From the NCBI GenBank assembly GCA_947454105.1, contig CANGIP010000008.1, positions 1 to 64,000 of the forward strand: a stretch of 64,000 bases of DNA, given 5' to 3'. The stretch's first letter is position 1; each line of letters opens with the position of its first letter. The position numbers and the translations under genes were made by a program. Under the pieces are notes generated by a model. That model was given only the letters and a program-made list of their open reading frames with translations. It was not told the origin of the DNA and made no database searches. Shown in pieces: positions 1 through 10,081 of the stretch. The stretch is from Actinomycetota bacterium (GTDB lineage Bacteria; Actinomycetota; Acidimicrobiia; Acidimicrobiales; Ilumatobacteraceae).

Positions 1-945
1 GAGGTGCAAGCCGAAAGGAGTATCGCGATCGGGGAAGAACCCCGGGAACCTTCGGTGAACTTCGGCAGGAATTGAAATATAGGCCTCACCGAATGTTCGT
101 GCACGTCCACCAGCATTCCATTGATTGATTCCAGATTTCTCTGCAACTTCACCAGAGCGTAATGAATACAAAGGAAGCACTACGTAATCAGCACCTGCGA
201 CCAAGGAATCGTTAGTTGTGACAGCTCGGCCGAAATCCACCTCTATAGCAAGAGCTTTGTCATCCGAGTCTCCCCTACCTAGTTTGAGCAAAATGTCTAG
301 AGGATTTTCGTGGATCGAAAGTGGGATACAAGGTTTACTCCGGTCAAACTCGAAGCGTTTGAAGAGAACATTCTTTGAAATGTTGAAGGTGTATTTAGAA
401 ATGCCATCGGTGAAATGCACCCCACTAGCCACCTCGCCCCATTCACTCGCTTCAACCCCATGGGAGTTTGTAGGTCGAAGATTAGAAACATCTATCAGAC
501 GGTATGGTTCCTCATGAACCAACGCAGCGCTAGGTAATCTAATGAGACAGTGATAGACACATTTTTCTAAATCGATTCCGTACTCAGCGACATCAGACAG
601 AATCCGAGAGTTCCTTGACTCCGCGACACGCTCGACCAACTTTTGCTTATCAAGGATATTGAAAAGACCTTTTCGGGCCAATGCCGTGAATTCGGCGACT
701 TTTTCTGTTTTGGAATTCCCAGTTCCACCCAGAAACGTCTTTATCCCGACACCAACACTTCCATCAAGCAATACATCAAACGAACAATCTTCACGGCCGA
801 GATCGAGGCCCCCGGTTGTCGCCGCAAATAATCTTTCGACAAATCTTGAATCAATATAAGGACTGGTGTTATTGCTGAACAGACCAGACAACGACGCCAT
901 TGCGCTCAATAATCGAGCGTAACTTTTGTCGTCGCGGGCAATCAT
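1..945 (-). CDS. Restriction endonuclease-like protein, partial (3' end outside window)
   Basis: An open frame of 315 codons runs from an ATG at 945 off the left edge of the window. The ATG overlaps the stop of the upstream DNA methyltransferase as ATGA, so translation is probably coupled. Near residue 60 there is a segment ending GVGIKTF, which could be a variant PD-(D/E)xK core (D-x(n)-G-x-K). Near residue 280-315 there is a stretch SGINQWNAGGR ... YISIPAEVH ... FFPDRDTPF. I recognise this as the C-terminal B3/EcoRII-N-like DNA-recognition segment found in several restriction enzymes annotated as NgoFVII/PLD type. No HxK phospholipase D motif is seen in the visible part. The role, cleaving DNA not protected by the adjacent methylase, is inferred from context and this motif. 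Confidence 0.7.
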   Translation of the reverse strand, partial: MIARDDKSYARLLSAMASLSGLFSNNTSPYIDSRFVERLFAATTGGLDLGREDCSFDVLLDGSVGVGIKTFLGGTGNSKTEKVAEFTALARKGLFNILDKQKLVERVAESRNSRILSDVAEYGIDLEKCVYHCLIRLPSAALVHEEPYRLIDVSNLRPTNSHGVEASEWGEVASGVHFTDGISKYTFNISKNVLFKRFEFDRSKPCIPLSIHENPLDILLKLGRGDSDDKALAIEVDFGRAVTTNDSLVAGADYVVLPLYSLRSGEVAEKSGINQWNAGGRARTFGEAYISIPAEVHRRFPGFFPDRDTPFGLHL

Positions 946-2057
946 GAAGTAATTACCTGAGCGATTCCAGAGGCAATGCGCTCAATCAGCGGAACAGTCA
1001 CGCTGTTTCCGAATTGGTGATAAAGATGTGCATCTGCAATGTCATCCGGTAGTCGAAAAGGATATTGATCAAAACCTTGCAGACTCATACATTCTCTTGG
1101 GGTAAGTTTACGAATACCCTCGTCGACCAAAACTAGTGGGACGTTGTGGCCACCCGAACCCATGTTTGCTGTTAACGCTGGACATACGCCACTCTTGTTT
1201 TCACGGACGTATACCCTGCGCCACTGATATGCAGTATCACGTGACTTGACGTGTTCCCGGATTTCTTTATAGCAATCGTATTTTTCTTCAGTGTAAAAAT
1301 ACTTCTCTGGAACGGTTCGCTTTTCAAGAACGCCACGGAGTGTTTTCTTGAGTTTAATTGGCTCAGGCCAAACGAAATCAGAATAATCCATGCCCTTCAG
1401 GAACCCGACAATGAATACGCGCTCACGATTCTGAGGAACTCCCCCGTGGATCATGCTGTTCAAAACGGTCGGCTGTAGAACGTCATAAATTACGGATTTT
1501 CCACCAACTGTTTTTAGTTGTTCGACCATGTACTGAATTGTGCGGCCTTGGTCATGGGACAACATGCCCTTCACATTTTCAAGCATAAAAGCCTTGGGTT
1601 TTTTCTTTTTCAACACATCGAGGATCGACAAAAACACTTGTCCTCTACCTTTTTCGTCTTCAAAGCCCTGTCGCAAACCAGCAATGCTGTATGGCTGACA
1701 GGGGAATCCGGCGACGAGAACATCGAAATCTGGAATTTTGGAAGCTGGTTTGGCCCCAAGCACAACTACGTCATTCACATACACATGTTGTTCTGGATCT
1801 GAGTTCCATGGTTGCATTCGATAAGTATGTAGCGCTGTCTCATCAATCTCCGAGGTGAGCACGCATTCTCCGCCAACGCCTTCAAAGGCGAACCTCATCC
1901 CACCGATCCCAGCAAACAAGTCAGCAAAAGAAAAGGTTGCCACCTTTGGGCTGGACTTTGTGGGGCTGGGTTTGGGTTGGTTTCTTTTAGCGCTCATGAC
2001 GTAATCAAGAGTAGTTGGGGGCTGTTGTGTATGGGAGTCAATAATTCGACTTCCCAA
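942..2057 (-). CDS. DNA (cytosine-5-)-methyltransferase (restriction-modification)
   Basis: C5-methyltransferase that moves a methyl group from S-adenosylmethionine to cytosine in a specific site. Motif order is canonical: motif I FADLFAGIGG near residue 45 (SAM binding), motif IV GFPCQPYS with catalytic Cys120, motif VI ENV at 160, motif VIII QNRERV near 210 and motif X FGNSV near 350. Its length of about 370 residues suits a small type II enzyme. The start used is TTG at 2057, with AGAGAGG about 12 bases upstream. An in-frame ATG at 1997, just before the Lys/Pro-rich lead-in to motif I, is an equally possible start. Its last four bases overlap the start of the endonuclease-like gene, so the pair forms a restriction-modification operon. 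Target site unknown. Confidence 0.95.
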   Translation of the reverse strand: MGSRIIDSHTQQPPTTLDYVMSAKRNQPKPSPTKSSPKVATFSFADLFAGIGGMRFAFEGVGGECVLTSEIDETALHTYRMQPWNSDPEQHVYVNDVVVLGAKPASKIPDFDVLVAGFPCQPYSIAGLRQGFEDEKGRGQVFLSILDVLKKKKPKAFMLENVKGMLSHDQGRTIQYMVEQLKTVGGKSVIYDVLQPTVLNSMIHGGVPQNRERVFIVGFLKGMDYSDFVWPEPIKLKKTLRGVLEKRTVPEKYFYTEEKYDCYKEIREHVKSRDTAYQWRRVYVRENKSGVCPALTANMGSGGHNVPLVLVDEGIRKLTPRECMSLQGFDQYPFRLPDDIADAHLYHQFGNSVTVPLIERIASGIAQVITS

Positions 2058-2201
2058 AACAATGTAAACCTCTCTAGTTGCACTCTAATGCCAAGGCCAA
2101 ACTTGTTTCGATTCAACTCCGGACACAATCTCACTAACTGATATCGATTTCCCTAACTTTTCCTCGCAACGAACCGGGTGAATAACCACCGAAAGTTAGA
2201 T

Positions 2202-3533
2202 CTATTCCCCAGCATCTTTGTCTTTTTGCGACTTGCGATCAGCAATCTTGCTCGAGAGTTTCCCCTTCAACGCCTCTGCCTGACCCCGGGTATCTGATCC
2301 AAGTTGTTTGACAACTTTGATCCCCTCCGAACTTGATTCGCGAGCCTTCTCCAAACTTTCAGAGACGGCTTCTTTCCAAAGTCTCACATCAGTGCCATGA
2401 ACATACAAATTGATCCCAAGGGTTTCATGAAACATCTGAATACTCTCCGTAACTTCATTTGACGACTTCACTACTGCTTTACTTTGGATCGGATTAAACA
2501 GCACCTTCTTATTTGCCGTGCCTGCGACCTCGTTCATTCGCTCAAGTAGACCACCTGTCGCATTCGCGATCAGGATAAGTCGTTGCTCTCTCGCCGCCTT
2601 CAATCCCAAACGATGCATATCAAGTTCGTTTGGCGAGGCATCTAAAACTCGATCAAGTTCAAGTACAGCGATTGATTCGAGAAGTTGGAAGCAATCCGCT
2701 AAAACCCTGATCCATTTCTGAACTTCAATGTTTAGCTTCTCAAACTTCTCTTGAAGTTCGGCAACATTCTTGACATTTTCAAATTTGCTTGCAAGTTCAT
2801 CAAGTTCGCGCAAAGCCCGAGCCTGAGTTTCAAGAATAGTCCCTGAAGAATTCTGAACTTTTGACCAAGTGGTTTCTGAAACCCTTCCAACGGTATCTCT
2901 AATTGTGTTGGCCTCGATAATCGCAAGCCGGACACCATCCATCCGAGATAAAACTTCGTTTTTTAGATGTTGCAAAACATCATTGAGCTTCTGATCAATA
3001 CTCTCAATTAACTCTTTGATTTCATCTAGTGACTGCTGCATGGACATTTGTGACATAACAACAGCGGGTGCAGCAACAGTCCCGGCAGCTGCTTTCGTTG
3101 TAGTTCCTGTCAAAGTTGTCAACTGCCCAACGACTGCTTGCAAGACGCCTGGTGTGGTCATCTCTTTGAGTTGATACTTTTCCACAATCTTTGAAATCTC
3201 TTTCGAGGTCTTGATCCACTTACCTACTGTCTCAGCCATCGAACCGATTGAATCCGTGACCGAATTAGCTGAATCAACCATTGAAGACACAGAATCTGCG
3301 ATGGACGTTGCTGAATCTTTTAACGATGAAACCGTTTGAACGACCGAAGATGCCGCTTCTGACAGAGTTCCAAGTCCATCAATCATCGCCCCAACTTTGG
3401 GTAACAAGCGGCTCAAAGATGACAATCCTTCAGAAGCTAGAAAGTTCTCAACCGCTGCGGGTTCACCGATGACAGCAAGCCCGTCACCGTCATATAACAA
3501 TTGGATTCCGTTTGCTTCATTGCTGGTGGCCAT
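2202..3533 (-). CDS. Unrecognised coiled-coil protein next to the R-M genes
   Basis: I do not recognise this 443-residue protein. The N-terminus carries a short segment reading LLYDGDGLAVIGEPAAVENFL. It is followed by heptad-like Ser/Val/Ala repeats of the form SSVxxSxxSVxDS (about residues 55-110), a short hydrophobic Ala/Val segment near 150, and long charged helices to the end (about 165-443) with a Lys-rich tail. It is probably an elongated helical, cytosolic or membrane-associated protein. The ATG at 3533 was chosen because TACGCT lies exactly six bases upstream, the leaderless spacing seen across this window; a GTG at 3554 would extend it by seven codons. It lies 144 bases upstream of the methyltransferase on the same strand. 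A role in defence is possible but only suggested by location. Confidence 0.7.
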   Translation of the reverse strand: MATSNEANGIQLLYDGDGLAVIGEPAAVENFLASEGLSSLSRLLPKVGAMIDGLGTLSEAASSVVQTVSSLKDSATSIADSVSSMVDSANSVTDSIGSMAETVGKWIKTSKEISKIVEKYQLKEMTTPGVLQAVVGQLTTLTGTTTKAAAGTVAAPAVVMSQMSMQQSLDEIKELIESIDQKLNDVLQHLKNEVLSRMDGVRLAIIEANTIRDTVGRVSETTWSKVQNSSGTILETQARALRELDELASKFENVKNVAELQEKFEKLNIEVQKWIRVLADCFQLLESIAVLELDRVLDASPNELDMHRLGLKAAREQRLILIANATGGLLERMNEVAGTANKKVLFNPIQSKAVVKSSNEVTESIQMFHETLGINLYVHGTDVRLWKEAVSESLEKARESSSEGIKVVKQLGSDTRGQAEALKGKLSSKIADRKSQKDKDAGE

Positions 3534-3539
3534 GCCTTG

Positions 3540-3545
3540 AGCGTA
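3540..3545 (-). promoter_or_regulatory. -10 element TACGCT, leaderless start of coiled-coil gene
   Basis: TACGCT (TAnnnT) lies six bases before the ATG at 3533. The transcript would begin at or next to the start codon. Confidence 0.4.
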
Positions 3546-3572
3546 CTTCGCCACATATAACGAAGTAAGAAA

Positions 3573-3604
3573 AGTACCTATAACTTCCCGCTAATTAGTA
3601 CCTA
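3573..3604. repeat. Direct repeats AGTACCTA upstream of the coiled-coil gene
   Basis: Two copies of AGTACCTA (3573-3580 and 3597-3604), 24 bases apart, lie 28-59 bases upstream of the putative transcription start. This is a plausible operator; no regulator is known. Confidence 0.3.
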
Positions 3605-3676
3605 AAACGAGTTCAAGGTTTCCGAATCTGCGCGTTGGGCATAACAACCACCGAAAACGTGGTATTTCCCCGCCCA

Positions 3677-4456
3677 TTACCGCGACTTGAGGGTCAACCT
3701 TGAGGCGAATCGTTTTGCTGGTCCGGGCAACACCGAACTCGCACCCACTAATCCTTTATACAAAGCACCGGGCACGCTCAACGCTTTGCCCTTCACCACA
3801 TCAGCAAGTCCCGCACGGGCCACGTCTTCAGCGGTGCACCACAAGAACTCCGGAAACTGCGTCTGATAATCGCTCGTGTTGCTCACACTCTGAAACTCGG
3901 TGCGCGTGAGCCCCGGACACAACGCCGTGACCTTCACACCTTTCCCCCGAACCTCTTGGTGCAACGACTCCGTGAGGTTCGTGACATACGCCTTCGTCGC
4001 CGCATACACCGCCAACTTGGGTGCAGGTTGAAAGCTCGCCACACTCGACACATTCATCAACCAGCCACGCTTGCGACCAACCATCACTTCAATGGCCGCT
4101 CGCGACACTCGTGTTAATGCACGAATATTCAACGCAATCTCATCATCGAGTCGTGCCGATTCAATTTCATGAAACCATCCCGACGAACCAAAGCCAGCGT
4201 TATTCACGACCAAATCAATCGGTCGTTGCTCATCGGCAATTCGGGCTACAACCTTGGCGCAACCTGCATCGGTCGTCAGGTCGGCTTCAAGAACTTCAAA
4301 ATTGCTGTAGCGATCGGCAATCTCTTGCAAACGATCACCACGTCGAGCCACCAACACACAGGCAACACCCGACTGGCCAAGCAGCACGGCCATGGCCTCG
4401 CCAATTCCTGAAGATGCACCGGTAATTAACGCTGAACGAAATGGGTGACTAGTCAT
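3677..4456 (-). CDS. Short-chain dehydrogenase/reductase (SDR)
   Basis: NAD(P)-dependent oxidoreductase of the classical SDR family, 259 residues. TGASSGIG at residues 13-20 is the nucleotide-binding turn, NNAG lies near residue 87, the catalytic Ser is in NVSSVAS near 135, and YAATK supplies the YxxxK pair near 151-155. The PGLTRTEF stretch after the catalytic lysine is typical. The substrate cannot be told from sequence. It is divergent from the PPOX gene at 4522, and the 65-base gap holds back-to-back TAnnnT promoters. The ATG at 4456 has TACGGT seven bases upstream, so the mRNA is probably leaderless. Confidence 0.9.
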   Translation of the reverse strand: MTSHPFRSALITGASSGIGEAMAVLLGQSGVACVLVARRGDRLQEIADRYSNFEVLEADLTTDAGCAKVVARIADEQRPIDLVVNNAGFGSSGWFHEIESARLDDEIALNIRALTRVSRAAIEVMVGRKRGWLMNVSSVASFQPAPKLAVYAATKAYVTNLTESLHQEVRGKGVKVTALCPGLTRTEFQSVSNTSDYQTQFPEFLWCTAEDVARAGLADVVKGKALSVPGALYKGLVGASSVLPGPAKRFASRLTLKSR

Positions 4457-4463
4457 GGCGTCA

Positions 4464-4469
4464 ACCGTA
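4464..4469 (-). promoter_or_regulatory. -10 element TACGGT for SDR gene
   Basis: TACGGT read on the minus strand lies seven bases before the ATG at 4456; a leaderless transcript is likely. Confidence 0.45.
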
Positions 4470-4509
4470 GACGCCAGAGCGCAACAATGCGGTCACATCG
4501 CCGCCCGAT

Positions 4510-4515
4510 TAGGTT
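4510..4515 (+). promoter_or_regulatory. -10 element TAGGTT for PPOX gene
   Basis: TAGGTT lies six bases before the ATG at 4522; a leaderless transcript is likely. Confidence 0.45.
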
Positions 4516-4521
4516 TGTCGT

Positions 4522-4920
4522 ATGAGCGTCATGTCATCGGCAAACGAGAAATTCCTCGCCATCCTTCAAGGCCCGTACACCGGAGTTCTCACCACACTGT
4601 TTTCCGACGGCAGCCCGCAAAGCACTCCCCTGTGGTTTCTGCTTGACGGCGATGACATCTTGTTTTCAACAACAGCTGGCAAACAAAAGTTGCGCAATAT
4701 CGCCCGCGACGCACGCGCCACCTTTGCGGTGTACAACCCCACCAACGATATGAGCTATGTCGAAGTGCGTGGCACCATCGTCGTCACCGAAGACCCAACC
4801 GCAAACACGCGCGATCGCATCGTGCAAAAGCACGGCTACGTCGATGGTTCAGCCTTTGATGCTCCAGGAACCCAGCGATTCACGTTGCGACTGACTCCAA
4901 CGAAAATCACCGGCCGCTGA
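4522..4920 (+). CDS. PPOX-class flavin/F420-dependent split-barrel oxidoreductase
   Basis: Small 132-residue split beta-barrel protein of the pyridoxamine-phosphate-oxidase-like class, close in pattern to the Rv1155-type proteins that bind coenzyme F420 in actinobacteria. Diagnostic features are the N-terminal LTTLFSDGSPQSTPLWF strand pair, LFSTTAGKQKLRNIARDARA in the cofactor-binding region (about residues 48-67) and YVEVRGTIVVTEDP. The substrate is unknown; F420 rather than FMN use is inferred from the family and from other F420-related genes in the window. It reads divergently from the SDR gene and ends 11 bases before the convergent stop of the LPXTG propeller protein. Confidence 0.85.
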   Translation: MSVMSSANEKFLAILQGPYTGVLTTLFSDGSPQSTPLWFLLDGDDILFSTTAGKQKLRNIARDARATFAVYNPTNDMSYVEVRGTIVVTEDPTANTRDRIVQKHGYVDGSAFDAPGTQRFTLRLTPTKITGR

Positions 4921-4930
4921 GGAATACAAA

Positions 4931-7900
4931 TCAGATGGTTCGGCGGCGGCGCGATATGACGACCAACGCCATACCACCCAACAACATCATCAAGTTTGGC
5001 CACAGTCGATGCGTTGAACCCGTCGCTGGCAAAGTCAATCCAGCCACCGTGATCGGTTGCTTGAAACCAGTTCCACTCTCGGGTGCATACACAGCAAGCG
5101 TGTGATTACCAGACGACAAACTGGCCGGAATAGTTCCGCTCAACGTCACAACACCTTGAGCGTTGGCATAACCCGAACCAATCACTTGTGGTGTTGATGC
5201 AACAATCAACTGCACAAACTCACCCGGTGCAAAGCCACCAGAAGTGACGCTTACTTCGGTGCCAGCAGACAAGGAAGTATCAGAAAGTAGTGGGGTATTT
5301 GCCACTGGCAAAGCCACGACAACTGACTCAGCCGGAGGCGCAACAGTTGTTGAAGTACCTGCAACTGTGGTCGAAGTTCGCACAACAGAAGTTGTCGGCG
5401 CATCCGTAGTTGGGGCATCAGTAGTTGTTGTCGGCGCATCAGTTGAAGCCGGCACTTCAGTAGTCGTCGGCGGTGCTTCAGTCGTTGTTGTTGGAGCTTC
5501 AGTTGTCGTCGGCGGCGCTTCAGTTGTTGTCGTCGTCGGAGCTTCAGCGATCGTCAAGGTGAATGTCTGAACCGCGGCGCGATATGCGCCATTGTCGGCG
5601 ATGATTTTGATGGTGTAATCACCCGGTGTTACTGAGTTGCTCGGCTGACCAGCAAACGTTGCCCGACTATTGGCCGAGTCAACGTTGAATGAAACTCCCT
5701 CAGGAAGCGTTCCCACTTTTGAGAACGTCACATTCGGAGTTCCCGTTGCGGTCAGTGTGAGCGTCGAACTCGAACCAATCGGCATTGATCCACTTGCTGC
5801 ACTCGTAATCGCAGGAGCAACACCGGCGCTCGACTTCCATGAGAACAACGCGCAACCAGCGTCGGACCACCACAGCGAACCATCATCGGTCACAGTTGCG
5901 ACCTGTGTTCGGTTTGATACCTGTACCGGATTGAGTATCTTCCATGTGTCCTCTACCTCAATCAATTGCGATGTTTGACCACCAGTAGAACCAACCCACA
6001 ATGTTCCACCCGGCCCATTGGTGATCGTGTAGAGATTCATCGAAGCAGTGATTGCCGGCTGTGCGGTCCAAGTGTTATTCACGTTTTTCACACTCTGAAC
6101 TTTCTTCGTGTCGCGAAATGCCACCCAGATATCTCCGTCTGGTCCTGTCGCAAGGATCATCTCACGATCCGACAAAGACAATGTGACCGGTTGTAATCCG
6201 TACGTCCATGCATGGAAGATCGAGTCATAAGCGATGTGGTAGAGGCCGCCTACGGATCGATCGGCGACCCAGATGCTTCCGTCAAGACCTTTCGTGAGAC
6301 CGGCCAGCGTAGTTCCGGTAAGTTCGATCGTCGTTGCGACCGAACGTTGACCGGCAACATTGGTGATCTGCTTCACAGTGTCATCCACCGAGTCGGCCAC
6401 CCACACGCTTCCGTTATCTCCGGCAGTGAGGAACCTCGGCGAAGATCCAACTGTGACTGCAGAATCCAAAGTCCACGTTGAATTGGCGTAAGAAATTGAT
6501 CGGACGTTGTTGTTGGTTTCGTCAATGAACCACACGGTTCCATCGGTTGCAGTTGTGATCTGACTCGGTCGTCCACCAACATTCATGGTCTCTGCGAGTG
6601 TGAAAGGGTTTGTCGTATAACGAAGAAGATTTCCTGCACTAGGTGATGACACCCAGAAGGTGCCATTTGCCGTTGCGGTCATCGAGTTCACTTCGCATGT
6701 ATTCCAACCGCCAGACGCACCGTCAGAAAAGACCGTCAGAGCATTTGGTGGTGTTCCCGGAATAGTGAGCGTGAAGTTTTGTGTGGTTACTAAATCGCCA
6801 TTCACCGCTTCAATCGCGATCGAATACACGCCTTCAGTTCCAAGCCGCGCTGTGCCCGCAAGTGTCGCAGTGCCATCTTGATTGTTCGTGAGCTTGACGC
6901 CATACGGCAACGGATCAAATGTTCTGATGGTGGGTGAAGGAAACCCACCACTTGTCGTCACTGAGAAATTGATGGACTCCGCCACCGCTGATGTCAATGA
7001 TGATGCGCTCGCAATGGTCGATGCGACCGGCGCCTTGTGAGCGATCCGCTGCACCTTGTGAGTGGCGGGATTCACGAACCACATTGAACCGTCAGATGAT
7101 GCAGTGAGGTCACGCGGCTCGCCCCCAACGACGAAGGTTTCAACATAACTGAACGACGTGCCCGACCAGCGATACACAGATTTGTAGCCTGGCGAAGTTA
7201 ACCAGATGCTTGAGTCCGAAGTTGTGGCGATCGATTTTGCGTCGCAAGGACCAAAGCTTTCACCTCTCAACCTGGTTCCGCTAATTGGTTCAAGTTGATA
7301 CACAGCACATCCACCATCTGAGATGTACAACGAACCGTTTGGGCCTGGAGTTCCCCAATTTGTTCGACCTGTAGCCGACAACGGACCCAAGAGACTCCAC
7401 GTCCCATTGTCCAAAGACAATTTGGTGATTGCATCGGATGGATGCATCAACCAGCCCACGCCGTTGGTGTCAAAGATCAATTCATCAATACCTCGGTCAG
7501 CGCTCAGCATTGACTCGGCGCTCCAGGCTCCGCCTGAGTACACGATGTGCTGCAGATTGGCGGTGTCGCGGAAAACCACCCAAACACTTCCGTCTGGAGC
7601 GGTGCTGAGACTCATTGTGTAGTTGGTTCGACCAACTGAGATGGGGTCTTGTGCTGTCCAAGTTCCGGCCACGTTCTTGAACTGTTGAACCTGACCAGTT
7701 GCGCTGAGGCCGACCCAAATGTTTCCGTCTAGGTCAACGGTGACACCGGTGGGTTGAGAACCTGTTGCCAACGCGATGGGTGTTTGCGGAGTTGATACGC
7801 CGGCGACATCGGCAATCTCGGTGAGTGTCGCATCGGTTGCGTCGACGACCCAGATGCTCCCATCTTCGCCAGCGGCAATTTCGACTGGATTTGTACCGAC

Positions 7901-8041
7901 GGTTATTGCCGGCTCGGTTCCCCATGCCAGCGAATTGGTCTGACTTGAGACGCCACTTGCCAACGTTTGGTTAGCCAAACCAAACATGGCGAACGCCATC
8001 ATGCCCACGCCTACAACCGCACCACCGCGTAACAACCGCAC
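4931..8041 (-). CDS. LPXTG-anchored secreted beta-propeller (NHL/Vgb-like) protein
   Basis: Surface protein of 1036 residues. A signal peptide (MRLLRGG, hydrophobic core, then ANQTLASG) is followed by two blocks of repeats of about 40-45 residues with the pattern DGSxWVxD...V, typical of NHL/virginiamycin-B-lyase-like propellers (about residues 20-340 and 440-720). Putative Ig domains of the He_PIG type lie after each block (about 340-430 and 735-830). A Thr/Pro/Ala-rich stalk follows (about 835-905), then another beta domain and a sorting signal: LPATG near residue 1004, a hydrophobic segment and RRRR. Sortase attachment to the wall follows from that signal. GTG at 8041 was chosen because GGAGG sits five bases upstream and it gives a clean signal peptide; the upstream ATG at 8083 does not. 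Ligand unknown. Confidence 0.85.
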   Translation of the reverse strand: MRLLRGGAVVGVGMMAFAMFGLANQTLASGVSSQTNSLAWGTEPAITVGTNPVEIAAGEDGSIWVVDATDATLTEIADVAGVSTPQTPIALATGSQPTGVTVDLDGNIWVGLSATGQVQQFKNVAGTWTAQDPISVGRTNYTMSLSTAPDGSVWVVFRDTANLQHIVYSGGAWSAESMLSADRGIDELIFDTNGVGWLMHPSDAITKLSLDNGTWSLLGPLSATGRTNWGTPGPNGSLYISDGGCAVYQLEPISGTRLRGESFGPCDAKSIATTSDSSIWLTSPGYKSVYRWSGTSFSYVETFVVGGEPRDLTASSDGSMWFVNPATHKVQRIAHKAPVASTIASASSLTSAVAESINFSVTTSGGFPSPTIRTFDPLPYGVKLTNNQDGTATLAGTARLGTEGVYSIAIEAVNGDLVTTQNFTLTIPGTPPNALTVFSDGASGGWNTCEVNSMTATANGTFWVSSPSAGNLLRYTTNPFTLAETMNVGGRPSQITTATDGTVWFIDETNNNVRSISYANSTWTLDSAVTVGSSPRFLTAGDNGSVWVADSVDDTVKQITNVAGQRSVATTIELTGTTLAGLTKGLDGSIWVADRSVGGLYHIAYDSIFHAWTYGLQPVTLSLSDREMILATGPDGDIWVAFRDTKKVQSVKNVNNTWTAQPAITASMNLYTITNGPGGTLWVGSTGGQTSQLIEVEDTWKILNPVQVSNRTQVATVTDDGSLWWSDAGCALFSWKSSAGVAPAITSAASGSMPIGSSSTLTLTATGTPNVTFSKVGTLPEGVSFNVDSANSRATFAGQPSNSVTPGDYTIKIIADNGAYRAAVQTFTLTIAEAPTTTTTEAPPTTTEAPTTTTEAPPTTTEVPASTDAPTTTTDAPTTDAPTTSVVRTSTTVAGTSTTVAPPAESVVVALPVANTPLLSDTSLSAGTEVSVTSGGFAPGEFVQLIVASTPQVIGSGYANAQGVVTLSGTIPASLSSGNHTLAVYAPESGTGFKQPITVAGLTLPATGSTHRLWPNLMMLLGGMALVVISRRRRTI

Positions 8042-8155
8042 ATCCGCCTCCAAGTTGAGAATTAGTGCACATAGTACACTCATGGTGTACGGGTTGCATA
8101 ACTTGGAGACAAACTTAGGTACGGAAAATAGACCCTTGAAAACGGGGTGATTTCG

Positions 8156-8169
8156 CGCCCAAGCGGGCG
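8156..8169 (-). terminator. Small hairpin after atpC
   Basis: CGCCC-GCTT-GGGCG hairpin nine bases past the atpC stop, without a T-run. It could be a Rho-assisted end of the atp operon or an mRNA-stabilising hairpin. Confidence 0.3.
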
Positions 8170-8177
8170 ATCAACAA

Positions 8178-8605
8178 TCAGTGAGCAGCAGCGGCAGTGC
8201 CGTTAACGCCACCGGCCGCTGACAAACGAGCATGTGCCCGCGCCAACTCGGCAGCCCCAGCCGCATCATGTTCATGACGCAACTGTTCTTGTAAACGATC
8301 AATATCTGATTGCGCTTTGGCCTTGTCAATTTCAGAACCAAGTTCAGCGAAGTCAGTCAAGATCGAAACCTTGCCATTGCTCACTTCAACAAACCCACCG
8401 TGCACAGCGACGTCGAGAATTGTTCCCTCGGCCAAGTACACGCGGGTGTGGTTCGGAATAAGGGCCGCAAGAAACGGTGCGTGTCCAGCCAAGAACGCCA
8501 CCTCTCCACCACCAAGGGTGCGGGTGATGACTTGAGTTGCCTCGCCAGAGAACAACACTCGTTCTGGCGAGACCACTTCAACACGCATCGTGCTTGCTTC
8601 TGCCA

Positions 8606-8606
<1 letters not shown>
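8178..8606 (-). CDS. atpC: F1Fo ATP synthase epsilon subunit
   Basis: Epsilon subunit of the F1 central stalk, 142 residues, which couples rotor to catalytic head and can inhibit ATP hydrolysis. The N-terminal beta-sandwich shows VEVVSPERVLFSGEATQVITRT and GHAPFLAAL; the C-terminal helical part is Ala/Arg/Gln-rich (about 90-142). Its ATG shares one base with the atpD stop codon (TGATG). Last gene of the atp operon. Confidence 0.97.
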
Positions 8607-10066
<1,460 letters not shown>

Positions 10067-10081
10067 CTACTCGAGGAGTAC

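Noticed and set aside
1-945. Phospholipase D-type nuclease
   Set aside because: No HxK(x4)D motif in the visible sequence; only the C-terminal B3-like part resembles proteins with that name.
5244-5570. Plus-strand Val/Gly-rich ORF opposite the Thr/Pro stalk
   Set aside because: Shadow of the ACN/CCN codons of the LPXTG propeller protein; no ribosome binding site.
8042-8083. ATG at 8083 as start of the propeller protein
   Set aside because: It precedes the GGAGG/GTG start and would put an acidic, non-signal segment before the signal peptide.
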